Below are positions 1-8,245 of a stretch of DNA of 20,909 bases, piece by piece. The notes under the pieces were generated by a model. That model was not told where the DNA came from, did no database searches, and saw nothing but the letters and a program-made list of their open reading frames with translations. Position 1 is the stretch's first letter, and the number at the start of each line of letters is the position of its first letter. This DNA is from CAZBPZ01 sp964493955 (GTDB lineage Bacteria > Chloroflexota > Dehalococcoidia > Dehalococcoidales > Fen-1064), in NCBI GenBank assembly GCA_964493955.1, contig CAZBPZ010000025.1, forward strand, positions 1-20,909, written 5' to 3'. A program made the translations under genes and the position numbers.

Positions 1-1276
1 TGGCGCTGCTCCAGGGGGTCGTTGAGCTCAGTAAAGGCGTTGGCTATCTCCATGCCGCCGGCGAAGGCTCGAACCGCTCCACGACTCTCTCCTGCCCCGG
101 CTTGCTCTTGGCAAGGGGGGAGAGGGAGGCGGGGTAGTCCACCAGGAAGGTGGGCTGCACCAGCTTCGGCTCGACGTGAGTGGAGAGGAGGTGGTCCACC
201 AGGTGCGCCCAGTTCTTGCCGGGGTCCACCTCCATGCCCAGCTCCTTCATGCGTGCCCGCAGCCGCAGGACATCCGGGTACCTGACGAAATCAATGCCGC
301 TGTGCTCCAGGATGGTCTCGCGCAGGCCGAGGCGGGGCCAGGGTGGGGTGAAGTCAATTACCGCCCCGCCGTACTCTACCCGGCAGGTGCCGAGTACCTG
401 CTGGCAGACGGTGGCGACCATCTCCTCCAGCATCCGCATGACGTCATGGTAGTCAGCATAGGCCTGGTAGCTTTCAAGGGTGGTGAACTCCGGGTTGTGT
501 TTGGTGGAGATGCCCTCGTTGCGGAAGATGCGGCCTACCTCGTAGACGCGTTCGAAGCCGCCGATGATAAGCCGCTTGAGGTGGAGCTCGGTGGCGATGC
601 GCAGGTAGAGGTCCTGGTCAAGGGTGTTGTGGTGGGTAACAAAGGGGCGCGCCAGGGCACCTCCGGCGTGCGGCAGCAGTACCGGCGTGTCCACCTCGAT
701 GAAGCCGCGCTCGTCCAGGAAGCGGCGCACGGCGGCTATGATACGGCTGCGGGTACGGAATATCTGGCGGGTACGCTCGTTGGCGAGCAGGTCCAGGTGG
801 CGGTGGCGGTAACGTGTCTCCACGTCGCTGAGGCCGTGCCACTTCTCCGGCAGGGGCTGGAGCGACTTGGCGAGCAGGGTGAATGTCCTGACGCCGACGG
901 TCGGCTCGCCGGTGCGGGTGCGCATGGGCTGGCCACTGGCCCCGATGAAGTCGCCCAGGTCCAGGTCCTCGAAGAGCTGTTTCTGGACGTCGTCGTACTG
1001 GTGGATGCTCTGGAAGAGGAGCTGGAGCTTGCCGGAGCCGTCGCGGATATCGGCGAAGGCACTCTTGCCCATTTTGCGCATGGAGACAATGCGCCCGACG
1101 ACACTCACCTCGAGGTCGAGCGAGTGCCCGGCCGGGGTGTCCTCCAGGAGGCGGGCGGCCTGGCTGGTGGTGTGGGTGCGGTGGCAGCGGGCGGGGTACG
1201 GGTCGATGCCAAGGTCGCGGATATGCTGCAGCTTCTGCAGTCTCTGCTCTACAATCCGGTCGTGTCTTGAAGGCAT
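1..1276 (-). CDS. lysS: Lysyl-tRNA synthetase, class II (3' end outside window; apparent frameshift)
   Basis: This enzyme charges tRNA-Lys with lysine in the cytoplasm. From the chosen ATG (1276) the protein has an N-terminal OB-fold anticodon-binding region (about residues 53-140). The class II catalytic core follows, with a GFIEVDTPVL motif-1 region (191-200), GGALARPFVTHHNTLD (205-220), and motif 2 around residues 243-268 (FRNEG, then NPEFTTLE). This order and these motifs are typical of bacterial LysRS. The start has an SD-like GAGAGG (1281-1286) four bases upstream; longer in-frame extensions lack family similarity. Near residue 403 the frame ends in a stop at 44-46, but a shift of one base at 66-70 restores the conserved FAGGMEIANAFTELNDP segment to the window edge. 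The motif-3 region lies beyond the window. The gene is probably intact with a sequencing or assembly error, or else a very recent pseudogene. Confidence 0.93.
60..72 (-). other. lysS: One-base frameshift site in lysS
   Basis: Reading lysS on the minus strand, codons for ERFE end at 68. The following two bases (67-66) cannot form a codon before TTC GCC GGC GGC, which begins the conserved FAGG segment. Uninterrupted translation instead gives PSPAAWR and a stop at 44-46. One missing base (for example GAGGCC or GAGCCC read as GAGCC) would give ERFE-x-FAGG, matching the family. The restored frame stays open and conserved for the remaining 65 bases of the window. Confidence 0.8.
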
Positions 1277-1305
1277 AATACCTCTCGCAGTACAGGTGCT
1301 CTCAC

Positions 1306-1334
1306 AGTATAGGTCAAGCGGGAAGAGCCGTAAA
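1306..1334 (-). promoter_or_regulatory. Putative sigma70-type promoter of lysS
   Basis: On the minus strand, TTTACG (1334-1329) is followed after 17 bases by TATACT (1311-1306), about 30 bases before the lysS ATG. An overlapping alternative is TTGACC with a 17-base spacer to TGTACT. It lies in the recO-lysS gap, so lysS can be transcribed on its own. Confidence 0.5.
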
Positions 1335-1367
1335 GCGGCTGGTGTCTGCCGCTTGCCGGGCGGGCTT

Positions 1368-2147
1368 TCAGGTGGAGGCCCGGCTGTCCCGGCGGCGGAG
1401 GGTGTCGAGCCACTCGAGTGAACGCAGGTCGCGCTCGAGCAGGAAGCGGATGTAGCTGCGCATGATGGCCTCGAGCTCACGGGCGAGGGACGGGTCCACC
1501 CTGAGGTGGCTGACGGTATCGTAGCTGTTGGCCTGGAGGAAGCGCAGTACCTTGAGGGCGTTGACGGAGAGCGGCCGGGCCGCAGGCTCGCCCGGGCCAC
1601 AGGCCGGGCACAGCACTCCACCGGCGGACGGCGAGAAGTAGTTGGGCACCGGTTCCAGGGGGCGCCGGCAGGAGGTGCACTGCTGGAGCTGGGGCCGGTA
1701 GCCGACCTCGCCAAGCAGGTGTACCTCGAAGTAGCGCAGGGCCTGGTCGGCATCGCTCTCCGGCCGGCTGAGGCACCGCAGGGTATCTATCAGGAGGTCA
1801 AAGAGGGGGGGAGAGGGGACGTGCTCCGGGGTGAACTGGTTGACAAGCTCGGCGATATAGAGGCCGCAGGATGTCAGCCGGAGGTCATTCCTGAGGGGCA
1901 GGAAGGACTCGATTGTCTGGGCGCCGGTGATGGTATCGAGGTTGCGGCCGCGGGCCAGCGAGATGCGGCTGAGGGTGAGCAGCTCCAGGTGGCCGGCCAT
2001 CTTGCTGCGTGGCCGGCGCACCCCTCTGGCCACCCCCTGTGTCTTGCCGAGGTCGGCCGAGTAAAGGGTGAGGATGTGGTCTGCCTCACCCAGCCGTGTC
2101 TTGCGGATGATAACCGCTTCAGTCTGGTAGTTACGCGGTCGGGTCAT
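1368..2147 (-). CDS. recO: DNA repair protein RecO
   Basis: RecO works with RecF and RecR to load RecA on SSB-coated single-stranded DNA during recombinational repair. The protein (259 residues from the chosen ATG) begins with the typical N-terminal OB-fold pattern (YQTEAVIIRKTRLGEADHIL, residues 7-26; then GVRRPRSKMAGHLELL). The C-terminal helical domain carries a four-Cys zinc site: C157-x2-C160 and C180-x2-C183. Family length is usually about 240-270, which fits this start; a GTG 25 codons upstream (2222) would add a low-complexity Ala/Pro/Gly leader. The ATG has no strong SD, but a small upstream ORF overlaps it, so translation may be coupled. recR, its functional partner, lies three genes upstream in the same direction. 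Confidence 0.93.
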   Translation of the reverse strand: MTRPRNYQTEAVIIRKTRLGEADHILTLYSADLGKTQGVARGVRRPRSKMAGHLELLTLSRISLARGRNLDTITGAQTIESFLPLRNDLRLTSCGLYIAELVNQFTPEHVPSPPLFDLLIDTLRCLSRPESDADQALRYFEVHLLGEVGYRPQLQQCTSCRRPLEPVPNYFSPSAGGVLCPACGPGEPAARPLSVNALKVLRFLQANSYDTVSHLRVDPSLARELEAIMRSYIRFLLERDLRSLEWLDTLRRRDSRAST

Positions 2148-2238
2148 TGCAGTAGCGCCGGCAGCCCCGCCGGTCCCGCCGGCGGGAGGTGCCGTCATAC
2201 TCCGGGCAGGTGGCACTGCCACCCCGGGCCTTTGCCAT
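2131..2238 (-). CDS. Possible 35-residue peptide overlapping the recO start
   Basis: An ATG at 2238 follows a good SD (AGGTGA, 2249-2244, five bases spacing) that overlaps the stop codon of the upstream membrane-protein gene. The encoded peptide is Arg-rich with three Cys residues (C11, C26, C30) and ends at a TAA 14 bases after the recO ATG, in another frame. I do not recognise it. It may be a coupling ORF that delivers ribosomes to the SD-poor recO start, a real small protein, or chance. Only the RBS and overlap geometry support it. Confidence 0.25.
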   Translation of the reverse strand: MAKARGGSATCPEYDGTSRRRDRRGCRRYCNDPTA

Positions 2239-2243
2239 GGTGG

Positions 2244-2642
2244 TCACCTGATGACAAACGGGATGACGAGGGCCACCAGGCCGGTGAACAGTACGGCCAG
2301 CATGAACAGGTTGTAGCGGGTACGGTAGGCGGCCAGCAGGCTGGGGTCATAGTAGCCGTCCACGCCGTTGTCACGGTACATCCTGAGGAGGCCGGTCAGG
2401 AGCTGTTCCCGGGTCTGGCGCCCCTTGATGAGGCCGAGCTCGGCCACGAGGTTGACGACGATGATGAGGGCGGCGAAGGTGAACATGACGATGGTGGTGG
2501 TGGTACCTTCGGCCATGGCCACCGCTGAGTTCACGGCCAGCGCGATGAGGTTGAGGGCAATGGCGGTGAGCACGAAGATGGTGTCGGTGCGTGTATTTGT
2601 CCGGAGCTCTTCTATAAGGTGTTCGTGGACTCGCTCAATCAT
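2244..2642 (-). CDS. Small integral membrane protein, three predicted helices
   Basis: I do not recognise a family for this 132-residue protein. Hydrophobic segments lie at about residues 21-43, 46-70 and 110-131. They are joined by a soluble loop at about 71-108 that contains charged and Tyr-rich stretches (LLRMYRDNGVDGYYDP). The N-terminus (MIERVHEHLIEELRTN) is amphipathic and charged. The start is supported by GGAGG six bases before the ATG. It sits 36 bases downstream of the secreted NEW3-like gene and just before recO, so it is probably co-transcribed with the former from the promoter at 3228-3256. The function is unknown. Confidence 0.75.
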   Translation of the reverse strand: MIERVHEHLIEELRTNTRTDTIFVLTAIALNLIALAVNSAVAMAEGTTTTIVMFTFAALIIVVNLVAELGLIKGRQTREQLLTGLLRMYRDNGVDGYYDPSLLAAYRTRYNLFMLAVLFTGLVALVIPFVIR

Positions 2643-2678
2643 GATGTCCTCCAGGCCAGGCGGATAGGTGCTTCCTGT

Positions 2679-3203
2679 TTACTTGCGCCCGTAGCGCAGA
2701 TAGACTAGGACAAAGGCAGCGGCCGTGGCCAGTGCCAGCCCGCCACCGACCCAGCGCCAGTAGCCCGCCGGCCTTTCCACCCTTACCCTGAAGATGGCTA
2801 CTTCCCGGATATCGGCTGACTCCGCCACGAAGGTAAGGCTGTAGTACTTGCCGGTGGTGGCGGTGGTCGGGGGTATGACACGGACATCGGCCGTCAGGGT
2901 GCTTCCGGGTGGGAGGGTGCTTACACTGTCCGGCGAGATGGTGATGGCCCAGCCCTCCGGGGGAAGGGCGGAGAGGGTGAGGCTGGTCAGTTCCCGGGTG
3001 CCGGTGTTCCTGAGGTGCAGGAAGAGCCGGGCCTCCTGCCCGGTGACAAGCCTGTCGTAGTGTGGCCCGGCCGGGACGACCGAGAGTGCCAGCCCGGTGC
3101 GGGCTTCCTCCTGGGCAAGCACGGCATGTGCTGGCAGCAGGAGTGCCAGGACCAGGAGTAGCAGGGAGGCAGTGCCGATGGCTTTCCGCCGTGTCATGAG
3201 CAA
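2679..3203 (-). CDS. Secreted, C-terminally anchored NEW3/CARDB-like domain protein
   Basis: The protein is about 174 residues long. It has an N-terminal signal peptide: basic TRRK, then a long Leu-rich core ending near AHAVLAQ. A beta-sandwich domain of the NEW3 (NPCBM-associated) type follows, shown by LHLRNTGTRELTSLTLSALPPEGW, a hallmark turn pattern, then TADVRVIPPTTATTGKYYSLTF. A final transmembrane helix (WVGGGLALATAAAFVLVYL) ends in YGRK, leaving a short cytoplasmic tail. I prefer a TTG start at 3203 because the strong SD GGGAGGTG (3219-3212) is 8-9 bases away; the ATG at 3197 is 15 bases away. The gene has its own promoter. NEW3 domains often serve as spacers or binding modules on the outer face of the membrane; the ligand cannot be told. 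Confidence 0.78.
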   Translation of the reverse strand: MLMTRRKAIGTASLLLLVLALLLPAHAVLAQEEARTGLALSVVPAGPHYDRLVTGQEARLFLHLRNTGTRELTSLTLSALPPEGWAITISPDSVSTLPPGSTLTADVRVIPPTTATTGKYYSLTFVAESADIREVAIFRVRVERPAGYWRWVGGGLALATAAAFVLVYLRYGRK

Positions 3204-3227
3204 CGGGGTTTCACCTCCCGTGAGCCA

Positions 3228-3256
3228 ATGATATGCCGGTTGGGGGCGGAGGTCAA
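3228..3256 (-). promoter_or_regulatory. Promoter of the NEW3-like gene
   Basis: On the minus strand, TTGACC (3256-3251) is followed after exactly 17 bases by TATCAT (3233-3228). Transcription would begin near 3221, just before the SD GGGAGGTG. The leader would be only about 18 bases to the TTG start. Confidence 0.7.
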
Positions 3257-3285
3257 TGTGGGCCGCCACGGTGCGGCGGGCCGGC

Positions 3286-3897
3286 CTAGAGCTCGTGGCG
3301 GCCCTCGAGGGCGCGGGTCAGGGTGGTGTCGTCGGCGTACTCCAGCTCGGTGCCGTAGGGCAGGCCGCGCGCCAGGCGGGTGACACGTACCCCGAGCGGG
3401 GAGAGTACCCGGTGAAGGTAGAGGGCGGTCTGCTCGCCTTCCAGGTTGGTGTTGGTGGCCAGGATAACTTCCCTGACGGTGCCGTCGCTGAGGCGCGAGG
3501 TCAGCTCGCGGATGCGCACGTCGCTGGCGCCGATGCCATCGCTCGGCGAGATGGCACCATGGAGGACGTGGTAGAGGCCGTGGTAGGCGCCGGTGTGCTC
3601 GATGGCGAGGATGTCCTGCGGCTGCTCGACGACACAGATGGTGGTGTGGTCACGGCGGTCGCTGGAGCAGATGGCGCAGGGGTCCACGTCGGTGACGTTG
3701 TAACAGGAGGAGCAGAGAGTCACCTGGTCCTTGACGGCCTGGATGGCGGCGGCGAGGTCCTCGGTCTGCTCGCGGGGGGCGCGCAGCAGGTAGAAGGCAA
3801 GGCGCTGGGCGCTCTTGGGCCCGATGCCGGGCAGGCGGTTCAGGGCCTCAATCAGGCGGTTGATAGCGCCGGTGCCGATGCTCGGGGTTTCGTGCAA
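3286..3897 (-). CDS. recR: Recombination mediator protein RecR
   Basis: RecR forms the clamp-like partner of RecO and RecF in RecA loading. The 203-residue protein has the standard order. A helix-hairpin-helix region (NRLPGIGPKSAQRLAFYLL, 20-38) is followed by a C4 zinc finger (C62, C65, C74, C77) and a Toprim domain from about residue 87 (CVVEQPQDILAIE, then LATNTNLEGEQTALYL). The C-terminus is conserved (TRLARGLPYGTELEYADDTTL). The start appears to be TTG, with AGGAG seven bases upstream; no nearer ATG fits. The length matches the family (about 200). It lies 17 bases after ybaB in the dnaX-ybaB-recR order found in many bacteria. Confidence 0.96.
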   Translation of the reverse strand: MHETPSIGTGAINRLIEALNRLPGIGPKSAQRLAFYLLRAPREQTEDLAAAIQAVKDQVTLCSSCYNVTDVDPCAICSSDRRDHTTICVVEQPQDILAIEHTGAYHGLYHVLHGAISPSDGIGASDVRIRELTSRLSDGTVREVILATNTNLEGEQTALYLHRVLSPLGVRVTRLARGLPYGTELEYADDTTLTRALEGRHEL

Positions 3898-3914
3898 CTC
3901 CGGTCTCCTGTGGC

Positions 3915-4220
3915 CTAGAACAGGCCGGGCAGCTTGAGGCCCCCGGTGATGGCCTTCATTTTCCTGGCGGCCTGCTTGCGGGACTTTTCCTGGGCGTCGG
4001 TGATGGCCTTGAGGACGAGGCGTTCCAGCGCCCGCGGGTTCCGGGGGTCCATCACCTCCGGCGAGATGGATATGGCCAGCACGTCCTGCTGGCCGTTGAC
4101 GGTAACCCTGACAGCCCCTTTACCGGCCTCGGCTGTTACCTCCATCTTGGCCAGCTCCTTCTGGGTCTCTTCCAGCTTGCTCTTGAGCTGGCGGGCCTGG
4201 TTGAGCATTGATAGGTTCAT
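3915..4220 (-). CDS. ybaB: YbaB/EbfC family nucleoid-associated protein
   Basis: This small DNA-binding protein is thought to organise the nucleoid as a dimer. The 101-residue sequence has the family pattern: an N-terminal long helix (MLNQARQLKSKLEETQKELA), a central beta sheet (GAVRVTVNGQQDVLAISISPEVMDP), then a C-terminal helix (LVLKAITDAQEKSRKQAARKM) and the Gly/Leu-rich tail GGLKLPGLF. Its ATG overlaps the dnaX stop by one base (TAATG). The SD GGAGG is inside the last dnaX codons, so the two genes should be translationally coupled. A longer in-frame extension inside dnaX is not supported. Confidence 0.95.
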   Translation of the reverse strand: MNLSMLNQARQLKSKLEETQKELAKMEVTAEAGKGAVRVTVNGQQDVLAISISPEVMDPRNPRALERLVLKAITDAQEKSRKQAARKMKAITGGLKLPGLF

Positions 4221-5791
4221 TATTCCTCCGTGTCTACCGGCCTGGCGCCGAGCCGCAGGGCTTCCCGGATAAGGTGGTTGTCCTGGCTGATACACCGGAC
4301 ACGGCAGGCCCTGCCCAGGTAGGCCCCGATGATGCGCTCCACTGTCCGCAGGTTTTCCGGGTCTTCGAGCTTTTCTTTGAACCAGGAGAACCGCGACGAG
4401 AGGACGACGGTATTGTCCTCGATGGCAACCGGCTCAACCCCGGCGCTGCGAAGCATGGCCAGGGCGGGGGTCCGCCGCAGTTCGGCCGGGGCCTCCTGGA
4501 TGACGCGGCGCCACTCCTGCCGGAGCCGCTGCACCTCGTCGGTGGTGCCGGGGGCCGGGCCGGTGGGCGGGATCGCCTCTTTGCTGGCCGCCGGGCTGGC
4601 TGCCGGCGGTGGAGAGGCCGCCTTCTTTTTGACCGGCCCGGGGGAAGGGGGTGTTGCCGCGGCTGCCGGGGCAGGCGCCGGGGGCGGGGTGGCTTCGGGG
4701 GCCGCGGCTGGGGTGGCTTCGGGGGTGGCGGCATCCACCAGGGCCAGCTCCAGCGGCAGGGTGGACGAGGCGTCACCGCCGAAGTCGAGCGCGCCGAAGA
4801 GCCGGATAGCCTTGAGGATGTGGGGCAGGCTGGCCTCGTCGGCCAGCGCCTTGAGCTCGGCCAGGTCTTCCGGGGTGAGGTCCAGGGTGTCGGCGGCGCC
4901 GGCCTTGACTATCATCAGGTTGCGCAGGTACTCTACCAGCTCCCGGTTGAACTGCTTGAGGTTGAGGCCGTCATTGTTGGCGGAGTGGATGGTGGCGATG
5001 CCGGCGGTGATGTTGCGCCGGGCGATGTGCCCGGCCAGTTCACGGGTACGGGCGTCACCGCTGATGCCCAGCATCTCCCGTACCTGCACCAGGCTGATGT
5101 CGGTGCCGTAGTAGGTGGTGAGCTGCTGTAGCAGGTTTTCGGCGTCGCGCAGGCTGCCGGTGGCACTGCGGGCGATGAGCCTGATGGCCTCGGGCTCGGC
5201 GCTGATACCTTCTGCCTGGCAGATGCCGGAGAGCTTGGCGGCGATGTCGGCCTGGGAGAGGCGGCGGAAGTCAAAGCGCTGACAGCGTGACATGATGGTG
5301 GGCAGTATCTTGTGGGTCTCGGTGGTGGCCGGTATGAAGATGGCGAAGGGTGGCGGCTCCTCCAGCGTCTTGAGGAGGGCGTTAGAGGCAGCCCCGCTGA
5401 GCATGTGGACCTCGTCGATGATATAGACCTTGTAGCGGGCCTGGCTCGGGGCGTAGCCGACCTTCTCGCGCAGGCTGCGGATATCGTCAACGCCGGTGTT
5501 GCTGGCGGCATCCACTTCAATGACGTCCAGGGAGCGTCCCTCGGTGATGGCCTGGCACATCTCGCACTGGTTGCAGGGCTCACCGTGACCGTCTTTGAGG
5601 CAGTTGGCCGCCTTGGCCAGGATGCGGGCGGTGCTGGTCTTGCCGGTGCCGCGGGGGCCGCAGAAGAGGTAGGCGTGGGAGATGCGGCCGGCGCGGAGGG
5701 CGTTCAGCAGGGTTTGGGTAACCGGCTCCTGGCCGACAACCTCGGCGAGCGTCTGGGGGCGCCACTTGCGGTAGAAGACCTGCGAAGCCAT
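4220..5791 (-). CDS. dnaX: DNA polymerase III subunit gamma/tau
   Basis: DnaX is the AAA+ subunit of the clamp loader that loads the beta clamp and ties the replisome together. In the 523 residues the Walker A is GPRGTGKT (45-52), zinc ligands are C64, C73, C76 and C79, Walker B is DEVH (126-129), sensor 1 lies in ATTE (155-158), and SRC (168-170) gives the arginine finger. The collar domain is followed by a Pro/Ala-rich linker (about 350-420) and a tau-type C-terminal domain of about 100 residues. The linker's low complexity is typical. Its promoter starts the message only a few bases before the ATG. No efficient frameshift signal for a short gamma form was found. It leads the dnaX-ybaB-recR operon. 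Confidence 0.97.
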   Translation of the reverse strand: MASQVFYRKWRPQTLAEVVGQEPVTQTLLNALRAGRISHAYLFCGPRGTGKTSTARILAKAANCLKDGHGEPCNQCEMCQAITEGRSLDVIEVDAASNTGVDDIRSLREKVGYAPSQARYKVYIIDEVHMLSGAASNALLKTLEEPPPFAIFIPATTETHKILPTIMSRCQRFDFRRLSQADIAAKLSGICQAEGISAEPEAIRLIARSATGSLRDAENLLQQLTTYYGTDISLVQVREMLGISGDARTRELAGHIARRNITAGIATIHSANNDGLNLKQFNRELVEYLRNLMIVKAGAADTLDLTPEDLAELKALADEASLPHILKAIRLFGALDFGGDASSTLPLELALVDAATPEATPAAAPEATPPPAPAPAAAATPPSPGPVKKKAASPPPAASPAASKEAIPPTGPAPGTTDEVQRLRQEWRRVIQEAPAELRRTPALAMLRSAGVEPVAIEDNTVVLSSRFSWFKEKLEDPENLRTVERIIGAYLGRACRVRCISQDNHLIREALRLGARPVDTEE

Positions 5792-5803
5792 GATGTATGC
5801 CCT

Positions 5804-5831
5804 ATTATACCTTTCCGGGGGCCGGTTTCAA
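5804..5831 (-). promoter_or_regulatory. Promoter of the dnaX operon, near-leaderless
   Basis: On the minus strand, TTGAAA (5831-5826) is followed after 16 bases by a perfect TATAAT (5809-5804). The predicted start of transcription is near 5797, leaving only about six bases before the dnaX ATG (5791). No SD-like sequence is present, so the message should be translated as a leaderless or nearly leaderless mRNA. Confidence 0.75.
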
Positions 5832-5866
5832 AAGGGCGGCCAGGCACGGGAAGCGTGGCCTGTTGC

Positions 5867-5902
5867 AAAAAATACCGCAGCCCGTAATCTCGGGCCGCGG
5901 TA
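5867..5902 (-). terminator. Intrinsic terminator of the tubulin-like gene
   Basis: On the minus strand a 12-pair stem, TACCGCGGCCCG with CGGGCTGCGGTA (one G-U pair), encloses the loop AGATTA and is followed by six Ts (5872-5867). It begins 28 bases after the stop of the tubulin-like gene and lies upstream of the dnaX promoter, cleanly separating the two units. Confidence 0.88.
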
Positions 5903-5929
5903 CGGGACTGCTTCTGGCAACTACCCTGC

Positions 5930-7105
5930 CTACAGGAGTGACGGTATGTCCTTGGAGAACTCGTCTATCTCCTTGAGCTTGCTTTCTATCTGCTTCTGGC
6001 GCTTCTTGATGGTGGTGACAACCTGGGCCGCTTCAACGTAGTACTTGCGTATTTTCTCCACGTTACGCAGCTCGGAGAGCACCACCGAGACATCCAGGTT
6101 GCCCTTCTCGCGGGGATAGTCCCCGTTGCGGATGATGGCCTCGGGGGTGAGGCTCTTCAGGTACTCGCCCAGCTCTTTGATGACGGAGAGGTTCATCTCG
6201 CGGCTGGGGGCCGAGACGAGGTAGAGGGCGCGGGTGGCGTCCTCGGGGTTGACCTTGAAGGAGAGCTCGCTGATGGCGGCGTCCATTGCCTCGATGCCGC
6301 GGTGGATTTCCAGGCTCTTGTCGCGGAAGCTGCGCGAGTTCTTGAAGGGCATCTTGAAGCCGCGCACCTGGGACGAGCCGTAGCCGATGACCGTCCAGCC
6401 GGCGATGCTCTGGATGATGTCGCCGGCATCAAGCAGGCGGGCGCCGACATACTTGGCCTTTTTCTCTTCGCCGGCGCACAGCAGGTTGTAGAATGGCTCA
6501 ACGATGAGCTGGTTGATGCCGTCCAGGTTGTTGCGCAGCGAGGCGTTCTTGCGTACGTAGCGCTGGTTGTCCACCAGGAAGATGGCGTCGGCCACGGCGT
6601 TGGCCGACTTCAGGCAGGTGGCGGAGTTGTAGATGGTGCGCTCCTCGGTGCGCTCTTCGTGCTCGAAGGGCAGGACGAGCAGGTTGTAGATGGGTTTATC
6701 AATATAGCGCTCTTTGAGGACCTGGGTCATGATGGAGATTGAACCCGAGCCGGTGCCGCCGGCGGCGCCGGCACAGAGCAGGAAGGCGTCTGACTCGAAG
6801 AAGCGGGGGGTGGAGCGTACGGCGTCGATTACCTTGTCGGCGTCCTCGCGGGCTATCTCGGCGGCGAGCTCGTTTATCTTGCCGACGCCGTGGCCGCCGG
6901 ACTTGCGCCCCCCGATGAGGATACGGTGCTTGTAGTCCGGCTTAATGTACCTGAGGCCGCTGAGGTCCGCCAGGTCAGTATTGACGGCGAAGGCCTCGGT
7001 AACAATCTCAATGCCGCGCTGGGCACGTGCCCGCTTGTTGATGCGGGCGAAGTTATCGGCGATGTTGGAACCGCACTGCCCGAACCCGATGACGAGTAAC
7101 TTCAC
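5930..7105 (-). CDS. Tubulin/FtsZ-superfamily GTPase, not canonical FtsZ
   Basis: The 391-residue protein has the superfamily's GTP-binding features. These are an N-terminal Rossmann strand and loop (LLVIGFGQCGSNIADNF, 3-19), VNTD (41-44), and the tubulin signature GAAGGTGSGS (113-122). A T7-loop-like region reads NNLDGINQLIVEP (192-204), which differs from FtsZ consensus. The C-terminal part is Lys/Glu-rich and likely helical, and the protein ends DIPSLL, faintly like the DIPxFLR tail of FtsZ. Members probably form filaments or act in cell shape or division. The start is GTG at 7105, with GAGGTG five bases upstream; the longer ORF start is unsupported. It is a single-gene unit with its own promoter and terminator. 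It could belong to a CetZ-like or other FtsZ-like branch. Confidence 0.87.
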   Translation of the reverse strand: MKLLVIGFGQCGSNIADNFARINKRARAQRGIEIVTEAFAVNTDLADLSGLRYIKPDYKHRILIGGRKSGGHGVGKINELAAEIAREDADKVIDAVRSTPRFFESDAFLLCAGAAGGTGSGSISIMTQVLKERYIDKPIYNLLVLPFEHEERTEERTIYNSATCLKSANAVADAIFLVDNQRYVRKNASLRNNLDGINQLIVEPFYNLLCAGEEKKAKYVGARLLDAGDIIQSIAGWTVIGYGSSQVRGFKMPFKNSRSFRDKSLEIHRGIEAMDAAISELSFKVNPEDATRALYLVSAPSREMNLSVIKELGEYLKSLTPEAIIRNGDYPREKGNLDVSVVLSELRNVEKIRKYYVEAAQVVTTIKKRQKQIESKLKEIDEFSKDIPSLL

Positions 7106-7143
7106 AATCCACCTCAGTCCAGGGGAAAACAAATACTGGCGCT

Positions 7144-7172
7144 ATTTTACTGGTGGGCCGTGGGCTTGTCAA
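7144..7172 (-). promoter_or_regulatory. Near-consensus promoter of the tubulin-like gene
   Basis: On the minus strand, a perfect TTGACA (7172-7167) is followed after 17 bases by TAAAAT (7149-7144). It is the strongest promoter by consensus in the window and begins only about 14 bases after the gap stop codon. It suggests strong constitutive expression. Confidence 0.85.
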
Positions 7173-7185
7173 ACGTACTATCGTC

Positions 7186-8199
<1,014 letters not shown>

Positions 8200-8245
8200 T
8201 TCCTGCCTCCTTCGTGTGGATAGCGTAGAGCGGTAGCGGCTGGTC

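Noticed and set aside
1333..1354. Seven-pair hairpin after recO as terminator
   Set aside because: The stem AAGCGGC/GCCGCTT is not followed by a T tract and it overlaps the -35 of the lysS promoter; too weak to call.
3258..3285. GC-rich hairpin after the recR stop as terminator
   Set aside because: A short stem (CCGCC/GGCGG) without T tract; may be chance in GC-rich sequence.
4621..4635. Possible dnaX frameshift slippery site (CAAAAAG on the minus strand)
   Set aside because: There are only five As before the G and the in-frame C-AAA-AAG does not satisfy the X-XXY-YYZ rule; neither shifted frame gives an early stop producing a short gamma product.
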